Below, piece after piece: positions 18,359-27,837 of a DNA stretch of 64,000 nt. The position numbers and the translations under genes were made by a program. The notes below the pieces were generated by a model that saw nothing but the letters and a program-made list of their open reading frames with translations, was not told the origin of the DNA and did no database searches. Location of the stretch: the NCBI RefSeq assembly GCF_003633725.1, contig NZ_RBIJ01000001.1, positions 535,400 to 599,399 of the forward strand, read 5' to 3'. Positions within the stretch are counted from its first letter, which is position 1. The number at the start of each line of letters is the position of its first letter. The stretch is from Brockia lithotrophica (GTDB lineage Bacteria > Bacillota > Bacilli > Thermicanales > DSM-22653).

Positions 18359-19267
18359 GTGGTACGGGAGAACGACGCCCCGGAACGCCCGCTCCGTCTT
18401 GCACCGCCCTTCCGCGTGTGGGACAAGCGGCTTCTCGTGTTCGACCTCGACGGCACGCTCTACGAGGGAACGGAGCACTTCGACTACTACGCACGGGAAA
18501 TCGGAAAGTACCTCCCCGAAGAAGTCCGTGCCGCTTACGAACGCGACTACGCGAGCTCGCGAAGCGGGCGCGGCCCGGTGAAGTTCGGCGACGTGTACGA
18601 CTACGCCAAAGACGTCCTCTACCGAAGGGAGGGAAGCGGCGAGAGGTACCGAGCCTTTCGCTGGGACGGAACCCCCCTTGACGACGTCGTTCCCGCATCC
18701 GCCTTTGTGACGCAGGAGAAACGCTACGTCCCCGTGGGAGACGGCTGGTGGCTCCCCCTCGTGATCGCCCTTCACTACGGGGTAGACGTCCCCGCTCTGG
18801 AAAAGGCCTTCCTCGCGACGCGGGCATACATGCAATCTCCGGCCTACCGTCTGCCGGAAAACCCGCGCCTCCAACGGTTTTTCGAACGGTTCAAGGAGCG
18901 CGGCGGCGTGCTCGCCCTCCTCACGAACAGTCCGGAAGAAGACAGCCGGGCCATCCTACGAAAGATCGGCGTTCTCGAGTACTTCGACGATCTCGTCTTT
19001 TGGGCGGAGAAGCCGCAAAAGACGACGGAGCACATGACGCGCCTCCTCGAGCGCTTCGCCGTATCCCCGGAGCTCGCCGCGAGCATCGGCGACAACCTCG
19101 TCAACGACATCGTCCCTGCCAAACGCCTGGGCATGCACACGGTGCTCGTTGACCCGCACAACATCGCCGAAGGGCACGAGGCCGACCTCGTCGTACCTCA
19201 CCTTACGGCCTTCCTCGACTTTGCCTGCGGACAAGAGTCTCACGGAGATCGGGCGTCGCACGGCTGA
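18359..19267 (+). CDS. HAD-family hydrolase (phosphatase)
   Basis: A 302-residue haloacid dehalogenase superfamily protein. Motif I is VFDLDGTLYEG with the nucleophile and acid aspartates, motif II is the threonine in LALLTNSPEE, motif III is the lysine around KPQKTTEHM and motif IV is IGDNLVNDIVPAKRLG. A large cap domain (about residues 40-165) lies between motifs I and II. It probably removes phosphate from a small metabolite, but the substrate is unknown. The start is a GTG with a weak AAAGGGG site. It is a single gene with its own promoter and terminator. Being divergent from the Pho-regulated importer may mean it is also expressed in phosphate limitation, which is inference. Confidence 0.8.
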   Translation: MVRENDAPERPLRLAPPFRVWDKRLLVFDLDGTLYEGTEHFDYYAREIGKYLPEEVRAAYERDYASSRSGRGPVKFGDVYDYAKDVLYRREGSGERYRAFRWDGTPLDDVVPASAFVTQEKRYVPVGDGWWLPLVIALHYGVDVPALEKAFLATRAYMQSPAYRLPENPRLQRFFERFKERGGVLALLTNSPEEDSRAILRKIGVLEYFDDLVFWAEKPQKTTEHMTRLLERFAVSPELAASIGDNLVNDIVPAKRLGMHTVLVDPHNIAEGHEADLVVPHLTAFLDFACGQESHGDRASHG

Positions 19268-19332
19268 GGTACCGAAGCGAAAGGAGGCCCGACCCTTTCC
19301 CCGCTCCCCCGACTTTCGAAGAAACGCGCAAA

Positions 19333-19367
19333 CGCCGCGGGAACCAAACGTTCCCGCGGCGCCTTTT
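19333..19367 (+). terminator. Terminator of the HAD gene
   Basis: An 11-base stem (CGCCGCGGGAA with TTCCCGCGGCG, 7-base loop) is followed by CC and five T on the plus strand. It lies in the convergent gap to carB and may also slow transcription from that side. Confidence 0.88.
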
Positions 19368-19388
19368 TGTGCCTCGATCTTGCGTGTT

Positions 19389-22300
19389 CTAGAGCTTGCG
19401 GGCTTCCGAAGGTTCTCCCGCATCCGGGCGTACGCCCAAGGCGTACTCCTCCAGCGGCGCGACGAGGTCGGGGTCCACGGCGGGATTGAGGGCCGCGACG
19501 AGGCTCGCGTAGAGGAGGTCGGGGTGGAGGAAAACGGGGACGCCGTAGAGGGTAGCGAGGCGGACGAGCTCGTGGTGAAGAGGAAGGAGCTTCGCATCGT
19601 CCGGCCAAGGGGCGTACAAGAAGGCCACTTCCCCGCGAATGAGCTCCCGTGCGGTCTCTAGAGAGAGGTGGCGGAAGCCCTCCGCCGCCGGTGCGAGGGG
19701 CCGTCCTCTCTCGGACCCGGAAGAAGAATCCGCATCGTGCGCTTCGAAAAGCCAGAGGGGGATCCCCTTTTCGGAGAGCTCCCGGTACATCTCCCGCCAG
19801 CGCCGAACGTCGGAGACAAGCGGCGAAGAGAGGCCGTACGGTCCGCTCGCGTTTCCCGGACGCGTTTCGAGGCCGCGGTGGGGGAGTTCGAAGAAAAGGC
19901 CGCCCTTTAAGAGGTTTTTCCCAATGGGGTAGGCCTTGGCCAAGGCTTCGTAGGCCGTGCGCCCGAAGACGAGGGCCTCGCCCGTGGAGGTCATCTCCGG
20001 ACCGAGGTGTACGAAGGCCCCCCGGATCTTCCGGTGGGAAAACACCGGAACTTTGAGGGAAACGGGCCGCGCCAGCGGATCCGGGGAATCCTCCTTGCGG
20101 TGCCCCGACGTATCCGGGGAGCCTCCGCGAACGCGGTCCCGCGTGCGGAGGGAGGGGCCTTCGTCCGCAAAACCGACGGGAGACGGGGCGGCTTCTCCCT
20201 CGGGGAGGGCGCCGCGCACGATCGCGTGGACCGCCGCCTTGAGGTACGACGTGCCGCGCACCTTGCCGGCAATGGGAAGGGTGCGGCTTACCCGCGGGTT
20301 GACCTCGAGCACGTACACGTCGTGTCCGTCGTAGATGAACTGGATGTTCATCGCCCCGCGGTAGCCCAAGGCGCGGACGATCCGGAGGGAGATCTCCCGC
20401 GCCTTCCGTTCTACTTCCTCCGGCAGATCGGGGGCGGGGAAAAAGGCGTGGCTGTCGCCCGAGTGAATTCCCGAACCTTCGATGTGGCGGAACACACCGG
20501 GGATGAGCACTTCCCAACCGTCCGTGACGAGGTCGATTTCGAACTCGATCCCGTCGAGGAAGCGGTCGAGGAGGAGCCCCTCGCCCGTGGCCTCGAGGAG
20601 GGCTTCCGCCCCCCGCTCCCTCAGGTCGCGGACGTACGCCGCCACGTCTTGCAAGTTCCGCAAGACGCGCATCGCCTCGCCGCCGATGACGAAGGAAGGG
20701 CGCACGAGGAGGGGGAACCCGAGCTCGAGGGCCGCAGCCTCGAGTTCGTCGAGGCGGAAGACGCGACGGCCCTCCGCGTGGGGGATCCCCAGGGTGTCGA
20801 GGAATCGGTAAAATTCCTCCCGCCCTTCCGTCGTCGTGAGTACCTCCAGGTTCACGTCGGCGACGGGGGCACCTTCCCGCAGAAGGGGAAGGGCGAGGTT
20901 GAGCGAAGTCTGTCCGCCGAACTGGGCGAGGATCACCTCGGGGCGTTCGCTGCGCACGACTTCCCAGACGTCTTCTACGGTCAGGGGAGCGATGTAGAGC
21001 CGGTCCACGACGCTCGCGTCCGTGCTCACGGTTTCGGGGTTGTTGTTTACCACCACCGGAGCGTACCCGAGCGCCTTGAGCCCCCAAAGGGCGTGGACGG
21101 AAGCGTAGTCGAACTCGATCCCCTGCCCGATGCGGATGGGGCCCGAACCGAGGACGAGCCCTACGGGCGGGCGGACGGACGTGTGCTTGGGATCCGCCGG
21201 CTCTTCCCCGCGGCCTAGGGAGGGATTCGGGGGGGATTCGGCGTCCGCTTCAGGATGCGCCCCCGGCGGACGGGTGACCTCGATTCCGAGTTCGCGAGCG
21301 AAAGACGCGTAGGTGAAGTAGAAGTATGGCCGCGCGATTTCCCCTACGGTCTTTCCCCCGCGAACGGGACGCGTGTCCAGCGGGCGTACGTCCGGAAGGA
21401 TTTCCCAGTCTTCGCGCAGGCGGCGAAGCTCCGCCTCCGTCATTCCGACCGACTTTGCGAGGTAGGCGTCGGACAACCCGAGGGCTTTGGCACGGGCGAG
21501 GTTTTCCCGCGTGAGGCGCGCCCTTCCCTCGCGGCTCCAGGCCTCTTCCTCCCGGACGATCCGCTCCACGGCCCGGAGAAAGAGGGAATCGATCGCCGTG
21601 AGGCGGGCAAGTTCCTCCACGGGCATCCCCCGGCGTATCGCCTCTGCGAGAACGAAGAGGCGCCGGTCCGTGGGACGGGCGAGCTCTTCGCGAATCGCGG
21701 CATCCGTGAGCTCATGCAACCGAGAGTTCGTGAGGGAAAACGCGCCGATCTCCAGAGAGCGAACTCCCTTCGCCAGCGCGGCCTCGAAACTCTCGTCGAT
21801 CGCGAGAACCTCTCCCGTGGCCTTCATCGTCGTGCCCAAGGACCGGTCTGCATCCGGAAACTTGTCGAAGGCGAAGCGCGGTACCTTGAGCACGACCTGA
21901 CCCCGCAGGACGGGCGGATCGGCGAGGCTCACCCCGCGGAGCATAGGGTGCGGGAGTTCGCGGAGGGCGTACCCGAGGGCGAGTTTGGTCGTGGCCCACG
22001 CGATGGGATACCCGGTCGCCTTGGAAGCCAGCGCGCTCGAACGGCTCACGCGCGGGTTGATCTCGATCACGCGGTACTCTCGCCGCTCCGGGTGGTAGGC
22101 GAACTGGATGTTCGCTCCGCCGATGAGGCCCACGGCGCGGTAGATCCGCGTAGCCGCCTGGGCCATGCGCGCGAGATCTTCGGGAGGAACGGTAAAGGCG
22201 GGAGCGACGACGATGGAGTCACCCGTGTGGATCCCCATCGGGTCGACGTTTTCCATCGCCGTGACGATGAGCACCTCGTCCGTAATGTCCCGAAGCCCTT

Positions 22301-22955
22301 CGAATTCGATTTCCTTCCATCCGACGATGCTTTCCTCGACGAGGACCTGGTGGATCGGGCTCAGGGTGAGGGCCGTCTCCAACTTCTCCTCGAGCTCCCG
22401 CTCGTCGTGGGCGATCCCGCTCCCCTCGCCCCCCAAGGTAAACGCCGGCCGAAGGATGAGGGGAAAGCCTACCTCACGCGCAAAGGCGAGGCCTTCGGCA
22501 ACGGACTGGACGGTGGCCGACTGCGGTACGGGTTCGCCGATGGCGTGCATGAGCTCGCGAAAGGCTTCCCGGTCCTCGCCGCGGGCGATTCCCTCGATGT
22601 CCGTGCCGAGGATGCGGACGCCCAGGCGGCGCAAGCTACCGCGCTTGTGGAGGGCCAAGGCAAGGTTGAGCCCCACCTGCCCCCCGAGGTTCGCCAAGAT
22701 GCCGTCGGGGCGCTCCCGCTCGAGAATTGCCTCGACGACCGAAGGGGTGAGCGGCTCCATGTAGAGGCGATGCGAGAGGGCGGGGTCGGTCATGAGCGTG
22801 GCCGGGTTGTTGTTGAGAAGCACGACTTCGATGCCTTCGTCGCGAAGGGCGAGGCACGCCTGCGTCCCCGAATAGTCGAACTCCGCCGCCTGACCGATGA
22901 CGATGGGGCCGGATCCGATGAGGAGCACCTTGCGAATGGACGTATCGCGCGGCAC
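19389..22955 (-). CDS. carB: Carbamoyl-phosphate synthase large subunit
   Basis: A 1188-residue protein that makes carbamoyl phosphate from bicarbonate, ammonia and two ATP, for citrulline in this context. Two homologous halves each start with LGSGPIxIGQxxEFDY and carry ATP-grasp domains (LGGEGSGIAHDE, ENVDPMGIHTGDSIVVAP, EINPRVSRSSAL; and GGEAMRVLRN, EGSGIHSGDSHAFFP, EVNPRVSRTLP), followed by an MGS-like allosteric domain. It is about 110 residues longer than usual. Pro/Gly/Ser-rich inserts lie before the second half, in the second half near its end, and in the C-terminal domain. The GTG at 22955 behind GGGAGGGAGGG matches the family start, so the longer frame to 23042 is rejected. No carA (glutaminase subunit) lies next to it. 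Confidence 0.95.
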   Translation of the reverse strand: MPRDTSIRKVLLIGSGPIVIGQAAEFDYSGTQACLALRDEGIEVVLLNNNPATLMTDPALSHRLYMEPLTPSVVEAILERERPDGILANLGGQVGLNLALALHKRGSLRRLGVRILGTDIEGIARGEDREAFRELMHAIGEPVPQSATVQSVAEGLAFAREVGFPLILRPAFTLGGEGSGIAHDERELEEKLETALTLSPIHQVLVEESIVGWKEIEFEGLRDITDEVLIVTAMENVDPMGIHTGDSIVVAPAFTVPPEDLARMAQAATRIYRAVGLIGGANIQFAYHPERREYRVIEINPRVSRSSALASKATGYPIAWATTKLALGYALRELPHPMLRGVSLADPPVLRGQVVLKVPRFAFDKFPDADRSLGTTMKATGEVLAIDESFEAALAKGVRSLEIGAFSLTNSRLHELTDAAIREELARPTDRRLFVLAEAIRRGMPVEELARLTAIDSLFLRAVERIVREEEAWSREGRARLTRENLARAKALGLSDAYLAKSVGMTEAELRRLREDWEILPDVRPLDTRPVRGGKTVGEIARPYFYFTYASFARELGIEVTRPPGAHPEADAESPPNPSLGRGEEPADPKHTSVRPPVGLVLGSGPIRIGQGIEFDYASVHALWGLKALGYAPVVVNNNPETVSTDASVVDRLYIAPLTVEDVWEVVRSERPEVILAQFGGQTSLNLALPLLREGAPVADVNLEVLTTTEGREEFYRFLDTLGIPHAEGRRVFRLDELEAAALELGFPLLVRPSFVIGGEAMRVLRNLQDVAAYVRDLRERGAEALLEATGEGLLLDRFLDGIEFEIDLVTDGWEVLIPGVFRHIEGSGIHSGDSHAFFPAPDLPEEVERKAREISLRIVRALGYRGAMNIQFIYDGHDVYVLEVNPRVSRTLPIAGKVRGTSYLKAAVHAIVRGALPEGEAAPSPVGFADEGPSLRTRDRVRGGSPDTSGHRKEDSPDPLARPVSLKVPVFSHRKIRGAFVHLGPEMTSTGEALVFGRTAYEALAKAYPIGKNLLKGGLFFELPHRGLETRPGNASGPYGLSSPLVSDVRRWREMYRELSEKGIPLWLFEAHDADSSSGSERGRPLAPAAEGFRHLSLETARELIRGEVAFLYAPWPDDAKLLPLHHELVRLATLYGVPVFLHPDLLYASLVAALNPAVDPDLVAPLEEYALGVRPDAGEPSEARKL

Positions 22956-23145
22956 GGGTCTACCCTCCCTCCCTACACCGCCGTAGAAACCCGGAAACGG
23001 CCGGAAGAACGCACACCCCGGGCATGCGTAGCGCCCGGGCACCTGTCACCCGGGCGATGTCGCGGGCCAAGGCAGAAGCGGCAAAGCGTTTCCGCCCCCG
23101 CCTGCAAACGACAAAGGCCTCGCCGGGAAACCGTTCGTCGTCCCT

Positions 23146-24348
23146 TCAGCTGCCCAGGCGGCGGAGAACGCGTCGGAGCGCCGCAAGAAAGGTGTCGATC
23201 TCTGCTTCCCCGGCGATGAGCGGCGGAAGCACGCGCACTACCGACTCCCCTGCGGTGAGTACGAGCACCGACTCTTCTTCCCGCAAGCGATCGACAACCT
23301 CTCCTACGGGATGGCCAAAGTCGAGCCCGAGAAGCCATCCGCGTCCACGCACGAGGAAGCGCCCGTCTTCATGGGCGATTTCCTCGAGGCCGCGCCGGAA
23401 GAGATCCGCGCGGCGTTGAGAATCCGCGAGAAAGGCGGGATCGGCTACGACCTCGAGCGTGGCGAGGGCGGCCGTCGCGGCAAGCGGCCCGCCGCCGAAA
23501 GTCGACCCGTGGCTCCCGGGGACAAAGGCTTCGGCAAAGGGTTCACGCGCAACCATCGCCGCCACGGGAAACCCCGAGCCCAATCCCTTGGCGCTCGTGA
23601 GGATGTCGGGGGTGAAGCCGTAGGCTTCGTACGCCCACAGGGGTCCCGTCCGGCCTACCCCCGTCTGCACCTCGTCGACGATCACGGGGACGCCGTGCGG
23701 GCGCACGCGCGCGAGCAGGGCCCGCACCCATTCCGGATCGGCGGGGTAAACCCCACCCTCTCCCTGGACGAGCTCTACAATCACCGCGTACGTCCGTTCC
23801 GGGACGATTTCCTCGAGTGCATCCAAGCTATTATAGGGGAGAAACCGCACGCTCGACCAGAGGGGAGTGTAGCCTTCGTGAAAAACGGGGCGACCCGTGA
23901 CGGAAAGCGCCCCGATCGTCCTTCCGTGGAAGGAGCGGGTAAAGGCTACGAACTCCCCTTCTCCCTCGCGTAGGCCGCGTGCGAAGTAGGCGTACCTCCG
24001 CGCCAACTTGAGGGCGGCCTCTACGGCCTCCGCTCCCGAGTTCGCGAAAAACACGCCGCCGGGAAAGGTGAGCGCCACGAGCCGTTCGGCCAAACGCTCC
24101 CCGGGTTCGTTCCAAAAGAGGTTGGAGACGTGCCAGACGCGGCCGAGTTGCTCTTCGAGCGCACGGCGCACGGACGGCGGAACGTGTCCGAGGTTGAGCA
24201 CGGCCACTCCGGAGGTGAAGTCGAGGTACCGCCTTCCTCGGTCGTCCCACACGTAGGCGCCCTCTCCGCGGACGATCCGGAGGGGGTAGCGGCGGTACAC
24301 GGGGAGGAACGGGGCAGACGAAAAGGCCCGCACGTCGCCTTCGTTCAC
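23146..24348 (-). CDS. argD: Acetylornithine aminotransferase
   Basis: A 400-residue class III PLP-dependent aminotransferase that converts N-acetylglutamate semialdehyde to N-acetylornithine. The PLP lysine sits in DILTSAKGLGSGFP, with the cofactor aspartate in VIVDEVQTGVGRTG, the phosphate-binding FFANSGAEAVEAA and the FHGRTIGALS segment. The GTG start overlaps the argB stop (GTGA), showing translational coupling. The same frame stays open far upstream through argB in an unrelated reading frame, which is not coding. It is followed 190 bases later by carB. Confidence 0.95.
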   Translation of the reverse strand: MNEGDVRAFSSAPFLPVYRRYPLRIVRGEGAYVWDDRGRRYLDFTSGVAVLNLGHVPPSVRRALEEQLGRVWHVSNLFWNEPGERLAERLVALTFPGGVFFANSGAEAVEAALKLARRYAYFARGLREGEGEFVAFTRSFHGRTIGALSVTGRPVFHEGYTPLWSSVRFLPYNSLDALEEIVPERTYAVIVELVQGEGGVYPADPEWVRALLARVRPHGVPVIVDEVQTGVGRTGPLWAYEAYGFTPDILTSAKGLGSGFPVAAMVAREPFAEAFVPGSHGSTFGGGPLAATAALATLEVVADPAFLADSQRRADLFRRGLEEIAHEDGRFLVRGRGWLLGLDFGHPVGEVVDRLREEESVLVLTAGESVVRVLPPLIAGEAEIDTFLAALRRVLRRLGS

Positions 24349-25208
24349 CGGCCTTCCCCCGCCTTCGGGTACGGAGACTCCGAACAGACGGCCTCGGGGA
24401 GGATCCTCGTACCCACGGCTTCCCCAGCAAGGAGCGCGGTGAGGGCGTCGGGATCGCGTCCGGAGAGGATGACGGCCCACGGGGCCCCGCCGGCGAGGGC
24501 GCGGAGCGCGGCCTCCACCTTGGGCAACATGCCCCCCTTGAGGACGCCCGAGGCGCCGAGCGCGCGAACGTCTTCCGGCGTGAGCTCGGAAAGGAGGCGG
24601 CCCCCCGCGAGGATCCCCGGAACGTCCGTCGCGAGCACCACCGGCGCGCCGAGAGCTTCGGCGATCGCCCCCGCCGCCTCGTCGGCGTTCACGTTGTAGG
24701 CTTCCCCGTCCTCCCCCACGCTCACGGGCGAAAGGACGGGAACGAAGCCGGCCGCCCACAAAGCTTCGAGCGGGGCCAGGGACACGCGCACGACGTGTCC
24801 GACACGCCCAAGGCTCGGATTCGGGTGGCGCCGGACCTTGAGGAGTTCCCCGTCGGCGCCGCTCAGGCCGACGGCGGATATGCCGAAGCGGGCGAGGTGG
24901 CGGACGAGCTCCTTGTTCACGAGCCCGCTCAACACCATCTCCACGAGGGGGATCGTCGACTCGTCCGTGACGCGGAGGCCGCCGATCGACTTTGGGGTGC
25001 CGCCCAGCGCCTCGAGCCACGTATCGATCGCCTTTCCCCCGCCGTGCACGAGGACCAGACGCACGCCCGCACGCGCGAGACGCGCGAGGGCAGCAAACCA
25101 GCTGTCCGGCACCTCGGCAAGGGCGCTTCCGCCGAGCTTGACGACGAGCGTCGAGGGAAAGACGCCATCTTTTAGGGCTTGCTCCTTTCGCTCTTGCACG
25201 AAGACCAC
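24345..25208 (-). CDS. argB: Acetylglutamate kinase
   Basis: A 287-residue amino acid kinase family enzyme that phosphorylates N-acetylglutamate, usually the controlled step of the pathway. It shows VVKLGGSAL at the start of the fold, the glycine-rich LVHGGGKAID, GLSGADGELL, NVNADEAAGAIAEAL and the ATP-binding LATDVPGIL. It is about 25 residues longer than typical, mostly at the N-terminus (MVFVQERKEQALKDG). An internal start near residue 19 is possible. It sits between argJ (59 bases upstream) and argD (overlap). Confidence 0.94.
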   Translation of the reverse strand: MVFVQERKEQALKDGVFPSTLVVKLGGSALAEVPDSWFAALARLARAGVRLVLVHGGGKAIDTWLEALGGTPKSIGGLRVTDESTIPLVEMVLSGLVNKELVRHLARFGISAVGLSGADGELLKVRRHPNPSLGRVGHVVRVSLAPLEALWAAGFVPVLSPVSVGEDGEAYNVNADEAAGAIAEALGAPVVLATDVPGILAGGRLLSELTPEDVRALGASGVLKGGMLPKVEAALRALAGGAPWAVILSGRDPDALTALLAGEAVGTRILPEAVCSESPYPKAGEGR

Positions 25209-25267
25209 CTCGCCCCACCTCGCTTCGTCGGGAATCTCCCGCTTTTTGAGATTCGAGGATGCCTACG

Positions 25268-26602
25268 TTACGTGCGGTAGTGGGCGTTAATCCGCACGTA
25301 GTCTTCCGTAAGGTCACAGCCCCACGCCTCGGCGACGCCCGAACCGTCCTCGAGGTGCACGTCTACGAGCACGTACTCCTCTCTCAGGCGCGCGGACGCC
25401 GCTGCCTCGTCGAAGGGAAGGGGCATCCCCCGCGCGAGAACGGGAATCCCCTGAAGGACGACGGAAAGCCCTTCCGGGGAGAAGGGAATTCCGCTCGCCC
25501 CGAGGGCGGAAGCGATGCGTCCCCAATTCGGATCCGCACCGTACACCGCCGCCTTTACGAGGGAAGAGCGGACTACGGCCCGGGCGAGTTCGCCGGCGGA
25601 AGCTTCGTCGCGCGCGCCGTCCACCCGGACGTGGAGGAGCTTGGTTGCACCTTCGCCGTCCTCCGCGATGGCGCGGGCCAACTCCCGCGCCACGTAGAAG
25701 AGTGCCGAACGAAAGCGACCCCAGTCCGGATGCGACGGTTCGAGCGGTCGATTCCCCGCCAGGCCGTTGGCCAGGATGAGCGCCATGTCGTTCGTGCTCG
25801 TGTCGCCGTCGACGCTGATTCGGTTGAACGTTCGGGCGCTCACCTCGCGAAAGAGTCCCTCCAGACTCGCCCGGTCCACCTCGGCGTCCGTGGTAAAGAA
25901 AGCGAGCATAGTCGCCATGTTCGGGTGGATCATCCCTGAGCCCTTCGCCGTCCCGGCTACGGTCACCTCCACCCCGTCGACGACGATGGTGGCGGCCGCC
26001 TGCTTTGTGCGCGTATCCGTCGTGAGGATGGCCCGGGCAAAGGCCCCTTCGTCCGCCTCGGCAAGCGGAAGTTCCGCGAGGGCGTTTTCGATCCGCTCCA
26101 TGGGGAGGGGAACGCCGATCACCCCCGTAGACGCCACGGCAACGTGCTCGGGAGGCGCCCCGATGCGTTCGGCAAAGAGGGCCTGCATCCGCCGGGCGTC
26201 GGCAAACCCCCGCTCGCCCGTAATCGCGTTGGCATTTCCGGAATTCACGATTACGGCCCGCAAAACGCCACCGCTTCGGGCGATCGCCTCCCGCGTGACG
26301 AGGAGCGGCGCGGCGGGAAACGCGTGCCGCGTGTAGACCGCAGCCGCCCGCGCGGGGACGTCGGAGACGATCCATCCGAGGTCCGGCCGCCGCCGTTTGA
26401 TCCCCGCGTGAACGCCGCCGGCGCGAAATCCGCGGGGCGCCGCCACCCCCCGCTCCCGCGTGCAACGTTCGAGCACGCCGGATACGGGATACCCCAGACG
26501 GGCGAGCCACGCTTCCTCGCCCTTCCCACACGCGGAAGAAGAACGATCGGACTGCTCTGCCATCGGCTGGGCCGGACCGCCGACTTTGGAACTTTCCTGC
26601 AC
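25268..26602 (-). CDS. argJ: Bifunctional ornithine acetyltransferase / N-acetylglutamate synthase
   Basis: A 444-residue enzyme that recycles the acetyl group from N-acetylornithine to glutamate. The precursor cuts itself before the threonine in GSGMIHPNMATMLAF, giving alpha and beta chains, and this motif is intact. NSGNANAITG, STGVIGVPLPM and the C-terminal GADPNWGRIASALG are also present. The GTG at 26602 has AAGGAGG nine bases upstream. The first 35 residues are Ser/Gly-rich and extra compared with the usual 405-residue family length. It follows argC by 25 bases. Confidence 0.95.
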   Translation of the reverse strand: MQESSKVGGPAQPMAEQSDRSSSACGKGEEAWLARLGYPVSGVLERCTRERGVAAPRGFRAGGVHAGIKRRRPDLGWIVSDVPARAAAVYTRHAFPAAPLLVTREAIARSGGVLRAVIVNSGNANAITGERGFADARRMQALFAERIGAPPEHVAVASTGVIGVPLPMERIENALAELPLAEADEGAFARAILTTDTRTKQAAATIVVDGVEVTVAGTAKGSGMIHPNMATMLAFFTTDAEVDRASLEGLFREVSARTFNRISVDGDTSTNDMALILANGLAGNRPLEPSHPDWGRFRSALFYVARELARAIAEDGEGATKLLHVRVDGARDEASAGELARAVVRSSLVKAAVYGADPNWGRIASALGASGIPFSPEGLSVVLQGIPVLARGMPLPFDEAAASARLREEYVLVDVHLEDGSGVAEAWGCDLTEDYVRINAHYRT

Positions 26603-26627
26603 GTCTCTTTCCCTCCTTGCGCCCGCC

Positions 26628-27668
26628 TCACGGATAAAGGGGGCGCCCGACGAGCCCCGCCGTCTCCGGAAGTCCGAAGCGTAGGTTCATGTTCTGCACG
26701 GCCTGACCCGCCGCACCTTTGACGAGGTTGTCGATGGCGGCCATGACCACCGCCTTCCGCCCGTCGGCGGTCGCGATGAGCCCGATGTCCACGAAATTGC
26801 TCCCTTGCACCGCCTTCGTTTCGGGGTACGTCCCCGGTCGGAGGAGGCGGACGAAAGGACGCCCGGCATATGTGTGCCGGTAAAGTTCAAAAAGGTCCTC
26901 CGTCGTCATCGGTTCCACGAGCTCGCCGTACGCCGTCACGAGGATTCCCCGCGTCATGGGCACGAGGTGGGGGACAAAGCTCACCGGCCCCGCGCCGAGG
27001 TACACCTCGATTTCCGCCCCATGCCGGTGCACGAAGACGTTGTAAGGGCGGACGTTCTCGTTTACCTCCGAAAAGTGCGTGGCGAGGGAGGGGGAACGGC
27101 CCGCCCCGGAGACCCCCGTCTTGGCGTCGACGATCGCCGATCCCGGGCGCAAAAGCCCGGCCTTTGCGAGGGGGAGGAGGGCGAGGAGGGCCGCGGTGGG
27201 GAAGCAGCCGGGATTCGCCACAAGCCTCGCACGCGAGAGCTCCGGCGGAGCGAACTCCGCAAGCCCGTACACGGCTTCCTCCAAAAGAGAACGCGGTGCC
27301 GCGGGCATGCGGTAGAAGCGCTCGTACACCGCACCGTCGCGGAAGCGAAAGTCCCCGGAAAGGTCGACGATCACCTGAGGTCGTCCGATCCAGCGGGTCA
27401 CAAGCTCGCGCGAAGCGCCGTGCGGGGTGGCGAGAAAGAGTACGTCGAGCTCCGTCTCCTCCAACGCCTCGAGGGGGAGAAGGGGGAGGTCCGCGTCGCG
27501 CCACGCGGCGTACACCTCGCCCAATCCCTTGCCCGCCTGGGATTCGGAATAGAGGTGAAGTTCGTCCACATGCGGGTGCGAGGTGAGGAGGCGGACGAGC
27601 TCTGTACCCCCGTAGCCCGTACCGACGACGCCGACCCGAAGACCCACTCCCTCCACCTCCTCGCTCAA
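26628..27668 (-). CDS. argC: N-acetyl-gamma-glutamyl-phosphate reductase
   Basis: A 346-residue NADPH-dependent reductase, first gene of argCJBD-carB. The Rossmann motif is VGVVGTGYGGTELVRLL, the catalytic cysteine lies in LVANPGCFPTAALL and the substrate segment is GVSGAGRSPSLATHF. The TTG at 27668 has AAGGAG about ten bases upstream. A GTG at 27647 behind GGAGGTGGAGGG is an equally good start and gives MGLRVGVVGTG, nearer to family length. Its promoter is overlapped by an ARG box. Confidence 0.95.
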   Translation of the reverse strand: MSEEVEGVGLRVGVVGTGYGGTELVRLLTSHPHVDELHLYSESQAGKGLGEVYAAWRDADLPLLPLEALEETELDVLFLATPHGASRELVTRWIGRPQVIVDLSGDFRFRDGAVYERFYRMPAAPRSLLEEAVYGLAEFAPPELSRARLVANPGCFPTAALLALLPLAKAGLLRPGSAIVDAKTGVSGAGRSPSLATHFSEVNENVRPYNVFVHRHGAEIEVYLGAGPVSFVPHLVPMTRGILVTAYGELVEPMTTEDLFELYRHTYAGRPFVRLLRPGTYPETKAVQGSNFVDIGLIATADGRKAVVMAAIDNLVKGAAGQAVQNMNLRFGLPETAGLVGRPLYP

Positions 27669-27707
27669 GAACAGGGGCTCCTTCGTCGACCCTTCTCTTG
27701 GTCAGTA

Positions 27708-27737
27708 AGTATACGGCTTCTCGCATAAATATGCAAT
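27708..27737 (-). promoter_or_regulatory. argC promoter overlapped by an ARG box
   Basis: On the minus strand TTGCAT (27731-27736) and TATACT (27708-27713) are 17 bases apart. The plus strand at 27720-27737 has the ARG-box core ATAAATATGCA. As at argF, the operator sits on the -35 element. Confidence 0.75.
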
Positions 27738-27781
27738 AGGGGACCCTCCCTTTCGCACGCGCACCTCTTCGCTTCGGCAAC

Positions 27782-27806
27782 AAAAAAAGCCGGGCCTGGG
27801 CCCGGC
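27782..27806 (-). terminator. Terminator of the small membrane peptide gene
   Basis: GCCGGGCC and GGCCCGGC form an 8-base stem with a 2-base spacer, followed on the minus strand by seven T. It lies about 30 bases after the 29-codon gene. Confidence 0.88.
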
Positions 27807-27837
27807 GGACAACCGCAAGACGTGATCAAGCGACCTC

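Noticed and set aside
21255-23219. 654-residue plus-strand frame opposite carB
   Set aside because: Mirror of carB codons. Composition is typical of antisense frames in high-GC genes.
23146-25317. Apparent 723-residue argD fusion
   Set aside because: The part above 24348 is argB read in another frame. A GTGA overlap at 24345-24348 marks the real argD start.
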